DNA of 64,000 bases from Microbacterium sp. SY138 (GCF_039729145.1 NZ_CP155793.1:1178001-1242000), one strand, 5' to 3'; counted from the stretch's first letter, positions 9,401 to 19,405 are shown. Program-made: numbers and translations. Notes: generated by a model not told the origin, from the sequence alone.

Positions 9401-10683
9401 TGTCCCTCGTGCAGACCCAGGCCGCCGACGGCACGGTGCAGCTCGCGACCGTGAAGGAGCGGCACCTCAAGGCGCCGATCGTGCTGGCCGGAGCGACCGT
9501 GCTCCTGGCCCTGCTGTTCCTGCTCGTGCCGCGCGACGGCATCAGCACGTTCCGCCTTTCCGACCAGTCCTCGGCGCTCGCGCTGCCGGATGTGGCGCTG
9601 CCGACGGCCTCGACCTTCTGGGTCGTGTTCGGCATCCTCGTGGTGCTCACGGTGGGGGCGTTCCTGCGGGCATGGACCTACCGTCCGCCGTCCCTGTGGC
9701 TCGTGATCGCCTTCAGCGTGCTGGCCGTCTTCGCGTTCCTCGTCTGGGCCTCCGCCGGCGGACTCGTGCCGGTCACGAGCCTGCTGTTCGGCGCGGTCTC
9801 GCTCTCGGTGCCCCTGGTGTTCGGTGCCCTGGGCGGTGTCATCGGCGAGCGTGCCGGCGTCGTGAACGTCGCGATCGAGGGGCAGCTGCTTCTCGGCGCC
9901 TTCTCGGCAGCGCTCCTGTCGAGCATCACCGGAAACCCGTTCGTCGGCCTGGTCGGCGCGATGATCGGCGGCGTCCTGGTGGCGAGCGTCCTCGCCGCGT
10001 TCGCGATCAAGTATCTGGTCGAGCAGGTCATCGTCGGTGTCGTCCTCAACGTGCTCGTCACCGGTCTCACCGGCTTCCTCTACGGCGCACTCCTCGCTCC
10101 GAACGAGGCGACCCTGAACACACCCGTGCGATTCCCGCGCGTCGAGATCCCGGTGCTCAGCGACATCCCGATCATCGGGCCGGTGCTGTTCAACCAGACC
10201 TTCATCGGGTACCTGATGTTCATCACGGTCGCCGTCGTGGCCTGGGGCCTCTACCGCACCCGGTGGGGTCTGCGGCTGCGCGCCGTCGGCGAGCACCCCC
10301 AGGCGGCCGACACCGTGGGCATCAAGGTGAACCCGACCCGGTTCTGGAACGTGCTGCTCGCCGGCGCGATCGCCGGCATGGGAGGTGCGTACTTCACCCT
10401 CGTCTCGGTGCCGCAGTTCGGCAAGGACATGACGGCCGGGCTCGGCTTCATCGCCCTCGCCGCTGTGATCTTCGGCCGATGGGATCCCATCCGTGCGACC
10501 CTCGCGGCGCTGCTGTTCGGCTTCGCGACCAACCTGCAGAACCTGCTGTCGATCCTGAAGACGCCCATCCCGGGCGAGTTCATGCTGATGCTGCCGTATG
10601 TCGTGACGCTGCTCGCGGTCGCCGGATTCGCCGGGCAGATCAAGGCCCCTGCCGCAGACGGCAAGCCCTACATCAAGTCGTAG
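9397..10683 (+). CDS. Nucleoside ABC transporter permease 2
   Basis: A 428-residue partner of permease 1 (NupQ/YufQ-like), with family motifs GERAGVVNVAIEGQLLLGA and LRAVGEHPQAADTVGI. The second motif is nearly the same as in permease 1, as expected for heterodimeric channels of this family. The start is the first ATG of ATGATG, overlapping the preceding stop; the ATG at 9400 would shorten it by one residue. Cytidine deaminase follows after 27 nt. Confidence 0.92.
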   Translation: MMSLVQTQAADGTVQLATVKERHLKAPIVLAGATVLLALLFLLVPRDGISTFRLSDQSSALALPDVALPTASTFWVVFGILVVLTVGAFLRAWTYRPPSLWLVIAFSVLAVFAFLVWASAGGLVPVTSLLFGAVSLSVPLVFGALGGVIGERAGVVNVAIEGQLLLGAFSAALLSSITGNPFVGLVGAMIGGVLVASVLAAFAIKYLVEQVIVGVVLNVLVTGLTGFLYGALLAPNEATLNTPVRFPRVEIPVLSDIPIIGPVLFNQTFIGYLMFITVAVVAWGLYRTRWGLRLRAVGEHPQAADTVGIKVNPTRFWNVLLAGAIAGMGGAYFTLVSVPQFGKDMTAGLGFIALAAVIFGRWDPIRATLAALLFGFATNLQNLLSILKTPIPGEFMLMLPYVVTLLAVAGFAGQIKAPAADGKPYIKS

Positions 10684-10710
10684 CCCCTGCCGGAAGAGAG
10701 AATCATCGCA

Positions 10711-11109
10711 ATGACCGACATCGACTGGGATGAACTGCGCCAGGTCGCCACGGATGCCATGACGAAGGCGTACGCGCCGTACTCGCGCTACCGCGTGGGT
10801 GCGGCCGCCCTCGTCGGCGACGGCCGCATCGTGGCCGGCTGCAACGTGGAGAACGCGTCGTACGGTGTGACGCTGTGCGCGGAGTGCGCGCTGGTCGGTG
10901 ACCTGCACATGTCCGGCGGCGGCCAGCTCGTCGCGTTCGTGTGCGTCAACAACGAGGGGCAGACGATCATGCCGTGCGGACGCTGTCGCCAGCTGCTGTT
11001 CGAGCATGCGATGCCCGGGATGCTCCTGGAGACCGTCTCCGGCATCCGCACGATCGACGAGGTGCTGCCCGATGCGTTCGGGCCGCGCGACCTGGAGGAA
11101 GCACGATGA
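10711..11109 (+). CDS. cdd: Cytidine deaminase
   Basis: The 132-residue enzyme converts (deoxy)cytidine to (deoxy)uridine. Zinc and catalytic motifs are clear: GCNVENASYGVTLCAECA (Cys ligand and catalytic Glu) and PCGRCRQ (two Cys ligands). Length matches the small homotetrameric class. GGAAGAGAG precedes the ATG. Its position between nucleoside permeases and thymidine phosphorylase indicates pyrimidine salvage. Confidence 0.97.
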   Translation: MTDIDWDELRQVATDAMTKAYAPYSRYRVGAAALVGDGRIVAGCNVENASYGVTLCAECALVGDLHMSGGGQLVAFVCVNNEGQTIMPCGRCRQLLFEHAMPGMLLETVSGIRTIDEVLPDAFGPRDLEEAR

Positions 11110-12419
11110 CTGCTGGACAGGCTCAGGGAGCCATCGAACCGTTCGACGCGATCGATGTGATCCGCGCCAAGCGCGACGGCGGTGCCGTGCCCGAGGCGGA
11201 GCTGCGGTGGATGGTCGATGCCTACACCCGCGGCTATGTCTCGGACGCGCAGATGGCGTCGTTCGCGATGGCGATCTTCCAGCGCGGCATGGAGCGCGAC
11301 GAGATCCGCGTGCTGACCGACGCGATGATCGCGTCGGGGGAGCGGATGAGCTTCGCCTCCCTCGGCAAGCGCACGGTCGACAAGCACTCCACCGGTGGCG
11401 TCGGCGACAAGATCACGCTGCCGCTCGCCCCGCTGGTCGCCTCGTTCGGCGTGGCCGTGCCGCAGCTGAGCGGTCGCGGGCTCGGTCACACGGGCGGCAC
11501 GCTCGACAAGCTCGAGTCGATCCCCGGATGGCGCGCTGCTCTGAGCAACGAGGAGATGTTCGCGCAGATGCAGGGAGACGTGGGTGCGGTCATCTGCGCC
11601 GCCGGCTCCGGCCTCGCACCCGCGGACAAGAAGCTGTATGCGCTCCGCGACGTCACCGGCACCGTCGAGGCGATCCCGCTGATCGCGTCGAGCATCATGT
11701 CGAAGAAGATCGCCGAGGGCACGGACGCTCTCGTGCTCGATGTGAAGTTCGGCTCCGGTGCGTTCATGCAGGACATCGATCGCGCCCGCGAGCTCGCCCG
11801 CACCATGGTCGCTCTCGGCACCGACTCCGGGGTCGCGACGACCGCCCTGCTCACCGACATGAACGTCCCGCTCGGCCTTGCGATCGGCAACGCGAACGAG
11901 GTCCGTGAATCCGTCGAGATCCTCGCCGGTGGCGGACCTTCCGATGTGCGCGAGCTCACGATCGCCCTGGCACGCGAGATGCTCGCCCTCGCAGGACAGC
12001 CGGACGCCGACGTGGAGGCCGCTCTCGACGACGGCCGCGCCATGGACACCTGGAAGGCGATGATCCGCGCGCAGGACGGAGATCCGGATGCCGCGCTCCC
12101 GACGGCGCGCGAGACCCACCAGGTGCTCGCCCCCACCGACGGAATCATCACGCGCATGGATGCCCTTCCGTTCGGGGTCGCTGCCTGGCGTCTCGGCGCG
12201 GGGCGCGCCAGGGCGCAGGACCCGGTGGTCTTCGAGGCAGGCATCGATCTGCATGCGAAGCCGGGCGATCGCGTCGTCGCCGGCCAGCCGCTCTTCACCC
12301 TCTCAGCCGCCGATGATGCCCGGTTCGGCAGGGCTCTCGACGCCCTCGATGGTTCGTGGGAGATCGGGGATGAGGCGCCGGTGACCGGCCCCATCGTCCG
12401 TGAGCGCATCACGGCGTGA
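11106..12419 (+). CDS. deoA: Thymidine phosphorylase
   Basis: The 437-residue enzyme splits thymidine or uridine nucleosides with phosphate to base and (deoxy)ribose-1-phosphate. Signatures: KHSTGGVGDKITL (phosphate binding), LSGRGLGHTGGTLDKL (family signature) and SSIMSKKIAEG. The C-terminal alpha/beta domain is intact (LHAKPGDRVVAGQPLF). The ATG overlaps the cdd stop by 4 nt, so Cdd product can be passed on: cytidine to uridine to uracil. Confidence 0.96.
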   Translation: MTAGQAQGAIEPFDAIDVIRAKRDGGAVPEAELRWMVDAYTRGYVSDAQMASFAMAIFQRGMERDEIRVLTDAMIASGERMSFASLGKRTVDKHSTGGVGDKITLPLAPLVASFGVAVPQLSGRGLGHTGGTLDKLESIPGWRAALSNEEMFAQMQGDVGAVICAAGSGLAPADKKLYALRDVTGTVEAIPLIASSIMSKKIAEGTDALVLDVKFGSGAFMQDIDRARELARTMVALGTDSGVATTALLTDMNVPLGLAIGNANEVRESVEILAGGGPSDVRELTIALAREMLALAGQPDADVEAALDDGRAMDTWKAMIRAQDGDPDAALPTARETHQVLAPTDGIITRMDALPFGVAAWRLGAGRARAQDPVVFEAGIDLHAKPGDRVVAGQPLFTLSAADDARFGRALDALDGSWEIGDEAPVTGPIVRERITA

Positions 12420-12469
12420 CGGCGGACCGCTAGCCTGAACTGAGCACATCCGCGACCGAGAGGATCACC

Positions 12470-13585
12470 ATGTCGATCGATGCGAACGGCGACGTCACAC
12501 TTCAGGGGGTCTCCCTGCGGAGCCTTCCCAAGGTGTCGCTGCACGACCACCTCGACGGCGCGCTGCGGCCCGCCACGATCATCGAGCTCGCGGACGCGAT
12601 CGGCCTGGAGATTCCGGAGTCCGACCCGAAGGCGCTGGGGTCGTGGTTCGCGAAGCAGAGCGATTCCGGTTCGCTGGTCGAGTACCTCAAGACGTTCGAC
12701 CTCACGACCGCCGTGATGCAGACGCAGGAGGGCCTCACCCGTGTCGCACGGGAGTTCGTCCAGGACCTCGCCGCCGACGGCGTGATCTACGGCGAGGTGC
12801 GCTGGGCGCCCGAGCAGCACCTGGCTCGCGGCCTCACGCTCGAACAGACGGTGGAGGCGGTGCAGCAGGGCATCGAAGAGGGTGAGGACGCCGCGGACCG
12901 CTCGGGACGCAGCATCCGCGTCGGGCAGCTGATCACGGCGATGCGGCACACCGATCGCGCTCTCGAGATCGCCGAACTCGCGGTCGACTTCCGCGGACGC
13001 GGTGCCGTGGGCTTCGACATCGCCGGTCCTGAGGATGGCTTCCCGCCGTCGAACCACCGCAAGGCGTTCGACTACCTCGCCGAGAACTTCTTCCCCGTCA
13101 CCGTGCACGCGGGAGAGGCGGCGGGTCCCGCCTCCATCCGCTCGGCTCTGCTGGACGGACGCGCGCTGCGGCTCGGCCACGGTGTGCGCATCGCCGAAGA
13201 CCTCGAGGTCATCACCCAGGAGGGCGACGAGGTGCAGGTGCAGTTCGGCGACCTCGCGCGCTGGGTCCGCGACCGCGAGATCCCGCTCGAGCTCTCGCCT
13301 TCGTCGAACCTGCAGACCGGGGCCATCGCCGCGTGGGGCAACACCATGGTGGACCACCCCTTCGACCTGCTCTACCAGCTCGGGTTCGCGGTGACCGTGA
13401 ACGTCGACAACCGCACCATGAGCGCCACGTCTCTCACGCGTGAGCTCGCCCTGCTCGTCGAGGCGTTCGAGTACGACCTCGACGACCTCGAGACCTTCCA
13501 GTTCAACGCCGCCGCCGCGGCGTTCCTCCCCGTCGAGGAGCGCGAGGAGCTCGTGGAGATGATCGCCGAAGGCTTCGACGCCTGA
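12470..13585 (+). CDS. add: Adenosine deaminase
   Basis: The 371-residue zinc hydrolase converts adenosine to inosine. Motifs: KVSLHDHLDGALRP (first His ligands), VHAGEAAG (His and catalytic Glu), GHGVRI, SPSSNLQTG and NVDNRTMS (Asp ligand). A TAGCCT -10 candidate lies at 12432-12437 with a GAGAGG ribosome site before the ATG, so it may be expressed separately from deoA. Its inosine product is the substrate of the PNP encoded at 27.3 kb. Confidence 0.95.
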   Translation: MSIDANGDVTLQGVSLRSLPKVSLHDHLDGALRPATIIELADAIGLEIPESDPKALGSWFAKQSDSGSLVEYLKTFDLTTAVMQTQEGLTRVAREFVQDLAADGVIYGEVRWAPEQHLARGLTLEQTVEAVQQGIEEGEDAADRSGRSIRVGQLITAMRHTDRALEIAELAVDFRGRGAVGFDIAGPEDGFPPSNHRKAFDYLAENFFPVTVHAGEAAGPASIRSALLDGRALRLGHGVRIAEDLEVITQEGDEVQVQFGDLARWVRDREIPLELSPSSNLQTGAIAAWGNTMVDHPFDLLYQLGFAVTVNVDNRTMSATSLTRELALLVEAFEYDLDDLETFQFNAAAAAFLPVEEREELVEMIAEGFDA

Positions 13586-13587
13586 CC

Positions 13588-14697
13588 ATGGCTTCCGGGG
13601 GGAAGAAGCGCCGCACGCGCGCCGCGATCATCGTCAGCGCCGTCGTGACCGCCGTCGTCGTCGGAGGTGGCGCTGCCGCCTTCGTCTGGCTGAACCGTGC
13701 GCAGGAGAACACGATTCCGAAGGCGCAGTCCGCCACGATCGAGCATCCGCTGACGCCGGCGGAGCAGATCGTGGCGGATGCGAACGATCCGCGCGCCTGT
13801 GCGGTGACCTTCTCGGGCGACGGGGCTCCTGCCGACCCGATGCTGCAGTTCCAGGACGCCCTGTACCAGGGCCTTCCGATCCCGCAGCTGGAGGGTCGGG
13901 TGTTCGCCGGCTGGTACGCGACGGCGGCGGACGCCGGAGCGTTGACGGTCGCGGCCCGCGTGAACGGCGCCGACCCCGTGGTGTGCACGGACCAGCAGGT
14001 CGAGCTCTTCGCCGCCTGGAAGACGCCGGAGGAGAACGCCGCGGAGAACGTGCGAGTGCCCATCCTCATGTATCACCAGTTCACGGCGAACCCCGAGGGG
14101 GAGAAGGGCTGGCTGCGCGGCAACTACGCCTACATCGGTGACTTCGATGCACAGATGAACCACATCGCGACGACGGGCTTCTACCTGCCCACCTGGGACG
14201 AGCTCAGCGCCTTCATCGACGGGCGGCTCTCGCTTCCTGCGAAGAGCGTGATCATCACCGATGACGACGCCGACCAGTCGTGGTTCGATCTCGCGGTGCC
14301 GGTCGTCGACAAGTACAAGCTGCTCAGCACGTCGTTCATGATCACGGCCTATCGGCAGGATCCGGCGCCGTCCGTCTATGTGCAGCGCCGCTCGCACACG
14401 CATGACATGCACCAGGCGGGCGACAACGGCAAGGGCCGGATGGTCAACTGGACGGCCGATCAGATCGCGGCAGACCTGACGACGTCGGCTCAGATCCTCG
14501 GCGTGGGTCAGGTCGTGGCGTATCCGTACGGGCACTACAACGACACCACCAAGCAGGGCGTCGCCCAGGCCGGCTACGAGATGGGACGTACCATCGAGCC
14601 CGGATATGTGAAGGTCGGCACCGACAAGCTCGCCCTTCCCGTCGTGCGCATCGACTACGGCATGGGGCTGGACGCGCTGGTCTCGCGCATCGGCTGA
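13588..14697 (+). CDS. Membrane-anchored polysaccharide deacetylase-like protein with an InlB/Flg_new-type repeat
   Basis: 369 residues. An N-terminal membrane anchor (about 13-32) suggests an extracellular protein. Residues about 70-150 resemble the Listeria-Bacteroides (Flg_new) repeat: GRVFAGWYATAAD and VELFAAWK. The remainder is a NodB-like domain: VPILMYHQF opens it, ITDDDADQS matches the TFDDG metal Asp motif, RSHTHDMH has the two metal His, and VAYPYGHYN is motif 3. The Asp motif is atypical (DDDA, not FDDG), so activity is uncertain. It begins 2 nt after the add stop. Substrate may be a cell-wall glycan (inference). Confidence 0.75.
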   Translation: MASGGKKRRTRAAIIVSAVVTAVVVGGGAAAFVWLNRAQENTIPKAQSATIEHPLTPAEQIVADANDPRACAVTFSGDGAPADPMLQFQDALYQGLPIPQLEGRVFAGWYATAADAGALTVAARVNGADPVVCTDQQVELFAAWKTPEENAAENVRVPILMYHQFTANPEGEKGWLRGNYAYIGDFDAQMNHIATTGFYLPTWDELSAFIDGRLSLPAKSVIITDDDADQSWFDLAVPVVDKYKLLSTSFMITAYRQDPAPSVYVQRRSHTHDMHQAGDNGKGRMVNWTADQIAADLTTSAQILGVGQVVAYPYGHYNDTTKQGVAQAGYEMGRTIEPGYVKVGTDKLALPVVRIDYGMGLDALVSRIG

Positions 14698-14734
14698 AGG
14701 AGACGGCCGAGACGAGGCACGGCAGGATGGTCCC

Positions 14735-15628
14735 ATGCCCTCCTCCTCAGAGTCCGCAGCGGAATCCGCCTCCGTCGTCATCGTCGGGCCGGCATCGTGG
14801 AACACGATCATCGTGCTGGATCGGCTTCCTGAGCCGGTGCCGCACATGCAGTTCGCCGAGGACACGTGGGAGACGGTCGGAGGGACCAGCGCGGGCAAGG
14901 CGCTCAGCCTGACCGCGCTGGGCCGGACCACACGGCTGCATGCCATCTCCGGGACGGATGCGGAGGGCGGGCGCGTGCGCGACGCACTGCGCGCCGCCGG
15001 CGTGCAGACCTCCTGGGACGACGGGGTCACCGAACGGCATCTGAACCTGATGACGCGTGAAGGCGGTCGCGTCTCGCTGTACCTGTCGACCCCGAGCACG
15101 GCCGAGGGCACGCGCGACGACCGGATGCGCGACCGGATGGTCACTGCCGATGCGGTCGTGCTCGACCTCGCCGCGGAACCCCTGCGCCTGCTGCCTCTCG
15201 CCCGATCGACCGGCACGCCGATCTGGGTGGATGTGCACGACTACGACGGCAGGGCGCACTACCACCGGCCGTTCCTCGACGCCGCTGATGCGGTGTTCTG
15301 CAACGCCGACCGGCTGGACGACCCGGTCGTGTTCCTGCAGTCCCGCATCGCGGCGGGAGCGCGCCTGGCCGTGTGCACCCTGGGAGCGGAGGGGGCCGTG
15401 GCGGTCGACGAGCACGGCGTGGTGCATCGGGTTCCTGCGGTGCCCGTCGAGGTCGTCGACACGAACGGCGCGGGTGATGCGTTCCTCGCGGGCGTGCTCG
15501 ACGCGCGGCTCGACGGGGCGGGCGTCACCACTGCGCTCGAGGCGGGGGCGCGTTCGGCGGCGGCGGTCCTGCGCACCCGGCACCTCCATCCGCTGCTCGA
15601 CCCGGTCCTCGGGGCCGTGGGGAGGTGA
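14735..15628 (+). CDS. PfkB family carbohydrate or nucleoside kinase
   Basis: 297 residues with the PfkB C-terminal signature DTNGAGDAF (catalytic Asp and anion hole) and an N-terminal GGTSAGKALSLTALG matching PfkB motif 1. Within the family the substrate could be ribose, a nucleoside or another sugar; the salvage operon upstream makes ribokinase- or nucleoside-kinase-like use plausible but nothing seen decides it. A CAGGAT hexamer sits 6 nt before the ATG. It converges on the hydrolase gene with only 3 nt between stops. Confidence 0.82.
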   Translation: MPSSSESAAESASVVIVGPASWNTIIVLDRLPEPVPHMQFAEDTWETVGGTSAGKALSLTALGRTTRLHAISGTDAEGGRVRDALRAAGVQTSWDDGVTERHLNLMTREGGRVSLYLSTPSTAEGTRDDRMRDRMVTADAVVLDLAAEPLRLLPLARSTGTPIWVDVHDYDGRAHYHRPFLDAADAVFCNADRLDDPVVFLQSRIAAGARLAVCTLGAEGAVAVDEHGVVHRVPAVPVEVVDTNGAGDAFLAGVLDARLDGAGVTTALEAGARSAAAVLRTRHLHPLLDPVLGAVGR

Positions 15629-15631
15629 CGC

Positions 15632-16375
15632 TCAGGGCGAGAGCGGTGCGAGGAACTCGTCGGTCAGACGCGTGACCTCCGCGTGCATCTCGTCGCGGGA
15701 GATCGTCGGAGTGCCGTCGCCGTCCTGCGGTCCGTAGTCGCCGAAGGACGCGTGCGACGCCCCTTCGATCTCGACCATGTCGGCATCGGCGGGCAGCTGA
15801 TCGCGCGCATCGGCGATCTTCTCGGGGGTGGACAGCCCGTCTTCGCTGCCGGACAGGCTGAGGACGGGAAGCCCACTGCCGGAGAGATCGTTCGCGCAGT
15901 AGGAGGCGAACAGGACGAGCGCATCGGCGTCGTCCGCGAGCTGGCATGCACGCACGCCGCCCAGGGAGTGCCCGCCGACGCCCCAGACATCGACGTCGGG
16001 GGCCGCCGAGGTGAAGGCGTCGAGTCCGCGCGGGTCGAAGAACGCCAGGTTCAGCCACGGGCGTGTGATCACGACCGTGACCCCCTCTTCGGCCAGCCCC
16101 TGCAGGATCGCGGCATACGCCCACGGATCCACCTTGGCCCCGGGGATGAAGACGAGGCCGAGGTCCGATCTCCCGTCGGCGGGGGCGAGCACGATGCCCT
16201 GGTCGGCATCGGTCACGGTGATGGCTGGGTTCTCCCGCACCGAGGCGAGCGGCTCCGGCTCCGCGGCCATGACGCCGATCTGGGTCCAGGCGAGTACGCC
16301 GCCGACGGCGACGACCAGCACGATCGCGACGCTCCACAGCACGCGCTTCAGGATCCGGCGGGGCTTCTTCTGCAC
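15632..16375 (-). CDS. Alpha/beta hydrolase, membrane-anchored or secreted
   Basis: 247 residues. A basic N-terminus and one hydrophobic segment (about 12-30) suggest an anchored extracytoplasmic enzyme. The nucleophile elbow is GGHSLGG; SEDGLS and GASHASFGDYG supply candidate catalytic Asp and His. It resembles the alpha/beta hydrolase_5 (dienelactone hydrolase-like) group. Substrate unknown. The GTG start is supported by TAGCGT 6 nt upstream. Confidence 0.8.
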   Translation of the reverse strand: MQKKPRRILKRVLWSVAIVLVVAVGGVLAWTQIGVMAAEPEPLASVRENPAITVTDADQGIVLAPADGRSDLGLVFIPGAKVDPWAYAAILQGLAEEGVTVVITRPWLNLAFFDPRGLDAFTSAAPDVDVWGVGGHSLGGVRACQLADDADALVLFASYCANDLSGSGLPVLSLSGSEDGLSTPEKIADARDQLPADADMVEIEGASHASFGDYGPQDGDGTPTISRDEMHAEVTRLTDEFLAPLSP

Positions 16376-16381
16376 GAGACA

Positions 16382-16387
16382 ACGCTA
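16382..16387 (-). promoter_or_regulatory. -10 hexamer TAGCGT for the alpha/beta hydrolase gene
   Basis: The hexamer ends 6 nt before the GTG at 16375 (leaderless arrangement). Confidence 0.45.
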
Positions 16388-16424
16388 CTCCGCCCGGTCG
16401 ACGGTCGCTCGTCACCGAGGGGTG

Positions 16425-17717
16425 CTACGCCCGTGACTCCAGAATGCGCTTCTCGTTCCGGACGGCACCGCGGTAGGCGTCCTTGTTGACGTAGTAGGCC
16501 ATCCGATCCAGGCCCAGGTAGCGGTAGCCGCCGGTCACATCGGGCCAGGGGCTTCCGGTCACACGATCGCGGAATCGCGACGCGCGCTCCGGATCCTGCT
16601 CGACCGCGTTCAGGTAGGCCGCGAGCAGCTCCGCCTGCTCCTAGCGGCCCTGCCAGCCGATGCCCGAGGCCTCGATCATGCCCATCACGTAGAGGCCGTT
16701 GAACGAGGCGGGGAAGACGTTCAGGAACAGCCGCGGCGCGGCACCGCGCCAGTGCAGGTGCTCGCGGTCGACGAACGGATAGTCGAGGGTGTAGCCGGTG
16801 GCGAGCAGCACGAGGTCGTAGTCGTCGGCGCTGCCGTCACGGAAGTGCACGCTCGCGCCGTCGAAGCGCGAGACGTCGGGACGGATGCGCAGATCGCCCT
16901 GCCCGAGGTGGTTCAGGACCATGGTGTTCACGATCGGGTGCGACTCGTAGATGCGGTAGTCGGGCTTCGGGAACCCGAACCGCACGGGGTCGCCGGTGAA
17001 GGCCCGCAGCACACGACTGTCGATGGCCTGCTTGATGCGCGCGGGGAGCGGTCGCCCCTGGTTGAGAGTGTCGCTCGGCCTGCCGAACAGATACCGCGGA
17101 ACGAAGTAGTACCCGCGGCGGACGCTCATGTCGACGGATACCGCATGATGCACGGCGTCGACCGCGATATCGCAGCCGGAGTTGCCCGCGCCGATCAGCA
17201 GCACGCGCCGGTCCTTGAGCTGCTCGGGCGACTTGTACGCGTGCGTATGCAGCAGTTCGCCGGTGAACTCACCAGGGAATGCCGGGATGTTCGGCTCGGC
17301 GAGCGTCCCGTTCGCGAGAACGACGCCCGCGTACCAGTGCGTCTCGTCTCCCCTGGGGCCGGAACTGGTCAGATCCCAGCCGCCGTCGCGCGGCTCGAGA
17401 CGCGCGACCCGCGTGTCGAAGAGGAAGAGGTCGGCGAGCCCGAAGTGCCGGGCATAGTCGTCGAAGTAGTCCTTGAGTGCCCGGTGTCCGGGGTAGTCGA
17501 CCCGGGACCGCATGGGGAACTCGGTGAACTCGGTCGTCGTGCGGGACGAGATGAGATGCGCGGACTCGTACATGGTGCTGCGGGGATTGCTGATGTCCCA
17601 CAGCCCGCCGACGCCGTGCGAGGCCTCGTATCCGTCCACGGAGATCCCGCGCTTCTGCAGGGCACGCGCTGCGGCGAGACCGGACGGACCAGCGCCGATC
17701 ACGGCATATCTGTTCAT
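16425..17717 (-). pseudogene. Flavin-containing monooxygenase interrupted by an in-frame amber codon
   Basis: The frame reads as a flavoprotein monooxygenase: FAD motif AVIGAGPSGLAAARAL, GGLWDISNPRSTMYES, NADPH motif VLLIGAGNSGCDIA, and LLATGYTLDYPF. After about 358 residues (GIGWQGR) comes TAG at 16641-16643, but the same frame continues for 71 sensible codons (EQAELLAAYLNAVEQ, then GYRYLGLDRMAYYVN) to a TAG at 16425. Relatives usually read GWQGRYEQAEL here, so one base change from a Tyr codon explains it. It is either a recent pseudogene or a sequence error. Both dinucleotide folds survive in the truncated product, but the missing tail probably matters. Confidence 0.85.
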
Positions 17718-17763
17718 GTGGCTCCCGGACATCTGTGTGTTCTCGCACGTCGTCGTGCGCGAA

Positions 17764-17802
17764 ACGCCCCCGCCCACCGATCGTATCGGCAGGCGGGGGC
17801 GT
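17764..17802. terminator. Terminator after mtlD
   Basis: ACGCCCCCGCC and GGCGGGGGCGT pair, with an inner CCGAT/ATCGG stem. It lies 15 nt past the mtlD stop and ends the mannitol operon. Confidence 0.8.
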
Positions 17803-17816
17803 CGACGGGTCGCGGG

Positions 17817-18974
17817 TCAGGCCCTCTCGATGTGCTGCTGGCGGGCGGCGACGGCATTCCGGATCAGCGGGAACAGCGGATGCTCGGGGTCGAGGCCCGT
17901 CGTCCGCGTGGTGAACCCTGCTGCGTCCTCCTCGCGCAGCAGCTGCTGCAGCTCGACCGACTGCTCGTCGGCCGGGTCGTCGAACTCGAGCGCTGCCGAG
18001 ACGGCGGCGACCAGGGCCTCGGTGGACAGTCCGCGCTCCGCGGCCATGGCTGCGGGGCCCACGAAGCGCTCGTGACGCGAGATCTTGCGCAGCGGCTGAC
18101 GTCCGACCCGCTGCACGGTGTCGACGAGTGCGGGGTTGCGGAACCGGTCGAGGATCTTCGCGCGATAGGCGGCGAGATCCTCCGGGTCCAAGCCGTGCTC
18201 GGCGACCAGCACGGCCGACGTCTCTTCGAGGGCAGCCGAGACGCTCGCGGCGATCGTCGGATCGGCCAGGGCATCCGAGATGCGCTCGATGCCCGCACGG
18301 GCCCCGAAGTATGCCGTTGCCGCATGCCCCGTGTTCACGGTGAACAGCTTGCGCTCGATGTACGGCGCCAGGTCGTCGACGAAGTGCGCGCCGGGGATTC
18401 TCGGCAGCTCTCCGCCGAACGGTCCCGACTCGATCGCCCATTCGAAGTAGGGCTCGACCGTCACGTCGACGCCCGATCCCTCCGGCTGCGCCGGCACGAT
18501 GCGATCCACGGCGGTGTTCGCGAAGACCGCTCTGGTCAGCAGCGTCTCGGCATCGGCTCCTGCTGCGGCGACGATCTCGCGGCGCAGCAGGTCGGTGGCG
18601 CCGATCGCGTTCTCGCATGCCATCACCTGCAGCGGTGCGGCGGCGGGGGAGCGCAGGGCCAGTCCCGCGACGATCGACGGGGCCACGAACCGCAGCACCG
18701 TCGGTCCGACGGCGGTGGTGACGACGTCGGCCGACGCGACCTCTTCCGCCACTGCGGCGGGGTCCGTTCGGCTGTTCACGGCACGGAATCCGGTGACGAC
18801 GTGATCGGTCCCTCCGGGGCCGGCCTCGTGCACGGTGTACGAGTCGACCGCGTTGATCGCGTCGACCAGCGCGTCGGCGACGTCCGAGAAGACGACCTCG
18901 TACCCGCCCTCGCGCAGCAGCAGACCGACGAATCCGCGCCCGATGTTGCCCGCCCCGAAGTGGACCGCCTTCAT
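17817..18974 (-). CDS. mtlD: Mannitol-1-phosphate 5-dehydrogenase
   Basis: The 385-residue NAD enzyme oxidises mannitol-1-phosphate to fructose-6-phosphate. The N-terminal motif [13 protein letters not shown] is diagnostic of MtlD, and [16 protein letters not shown] contains the catalytic Lys/His region of the polyol dehydrogenase family. It is the last gene of a six-gene operon; its ATG overlaps the mtlF stop by 4 nt. Confidence 0.96.
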   Translation of the reverse strand: MKAVHFGAGNIGRGFVGLLLREGGYEVVFSDVADALVDAINAVDSYTVHEAGPGGTDHVVTGFRAVNSRTDPAAVAEEVASADVVTTAVGPTVLRFVAPSIVAGLALRSPAAAPLQVMACENAIGATDLLRREIVAAAGADAETLLTRAVFANTAVDRIVPAQPEGSGVDVTVEPYFEWAIESGPFGGELPRIPGAHFVDDLAPYIERKLFTVNTGHAATAYFGARAGIERISDALADPTIAASVSAALEETSAVLVAEHGLDPEDLAAYRAKILDRFRNPALVDTVQRVGRQPLRKISRHERFVGPAAMAAERGLSTEALVAAVSAALEFDDPADEQSVELQQLLREEDAAGFTTRTTGLDPEHPLFPLIRNAVAARQQHIERA

Positions 18975-19405
18975 CCCTCGTTCACCTCCGAGAGGAGGGC
19001 GTAGAGCTCCTCCGGGGTCTGCGCAGCGGAGAGCCGGGCCACGTCGTCCTCCTCGGAGAACAGGATCGCGATCCGGGAGAGGATCTCCAGGTGCTCGTCG
19101 CCCACGCCGGCGATGCCGATCACGAACGTGGCCGGGTCACCGGACCAGTCGACACCGCCGTCGTAGCGGACCACCGACAGGGCCGATGCGAGGATCGTGT
19201 CCTTCGCGTCGTTGGTGCCGTGCGGAATCGCCAGCCCGTTGCCCATGAAGGTCGAGACGGTCTCCTCGCGCTGCCGCATCGCGTCGACGTAGGCCGGGGT
19301 GACGGCTCCGGCCGCGACCAGGATGTCGGTCGCCTCCTGGAGGGCCTCGTCGCGCGACGCCCCTCCGGGGTGGATGCGGACCTGTTCGGGGCTGAGAACA
19401 CTCAT
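18971..19405 (-). CDS. mtlF: PTS mannitol-specific EIIA component
   Basis: The 144-residue free-standing IIA domain accepts phosphate from HPr on the His of [10 protein letters not shown] and passes it to the IIB domain of Mtl[16 protein letters not shown] and [16 protein letters not shown] are typical of the fructose-mannitol IIA family. ATGA overlaps join it to mtlA and mtlD. Confidence 0.95.
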   Translation of the reverse strand: MSVLSPEQVRIHPGGASRDEALQEATDILVAAGAVTPAYVDAMRQREETVSTFMGNGLAIPHGTNDAKDTILASALSVVRYDGGVDWSGDPATFVIGIAGVGDEHLEILSRIAILFSEEDDVARLSAAQTPEELYALLSEVNEG

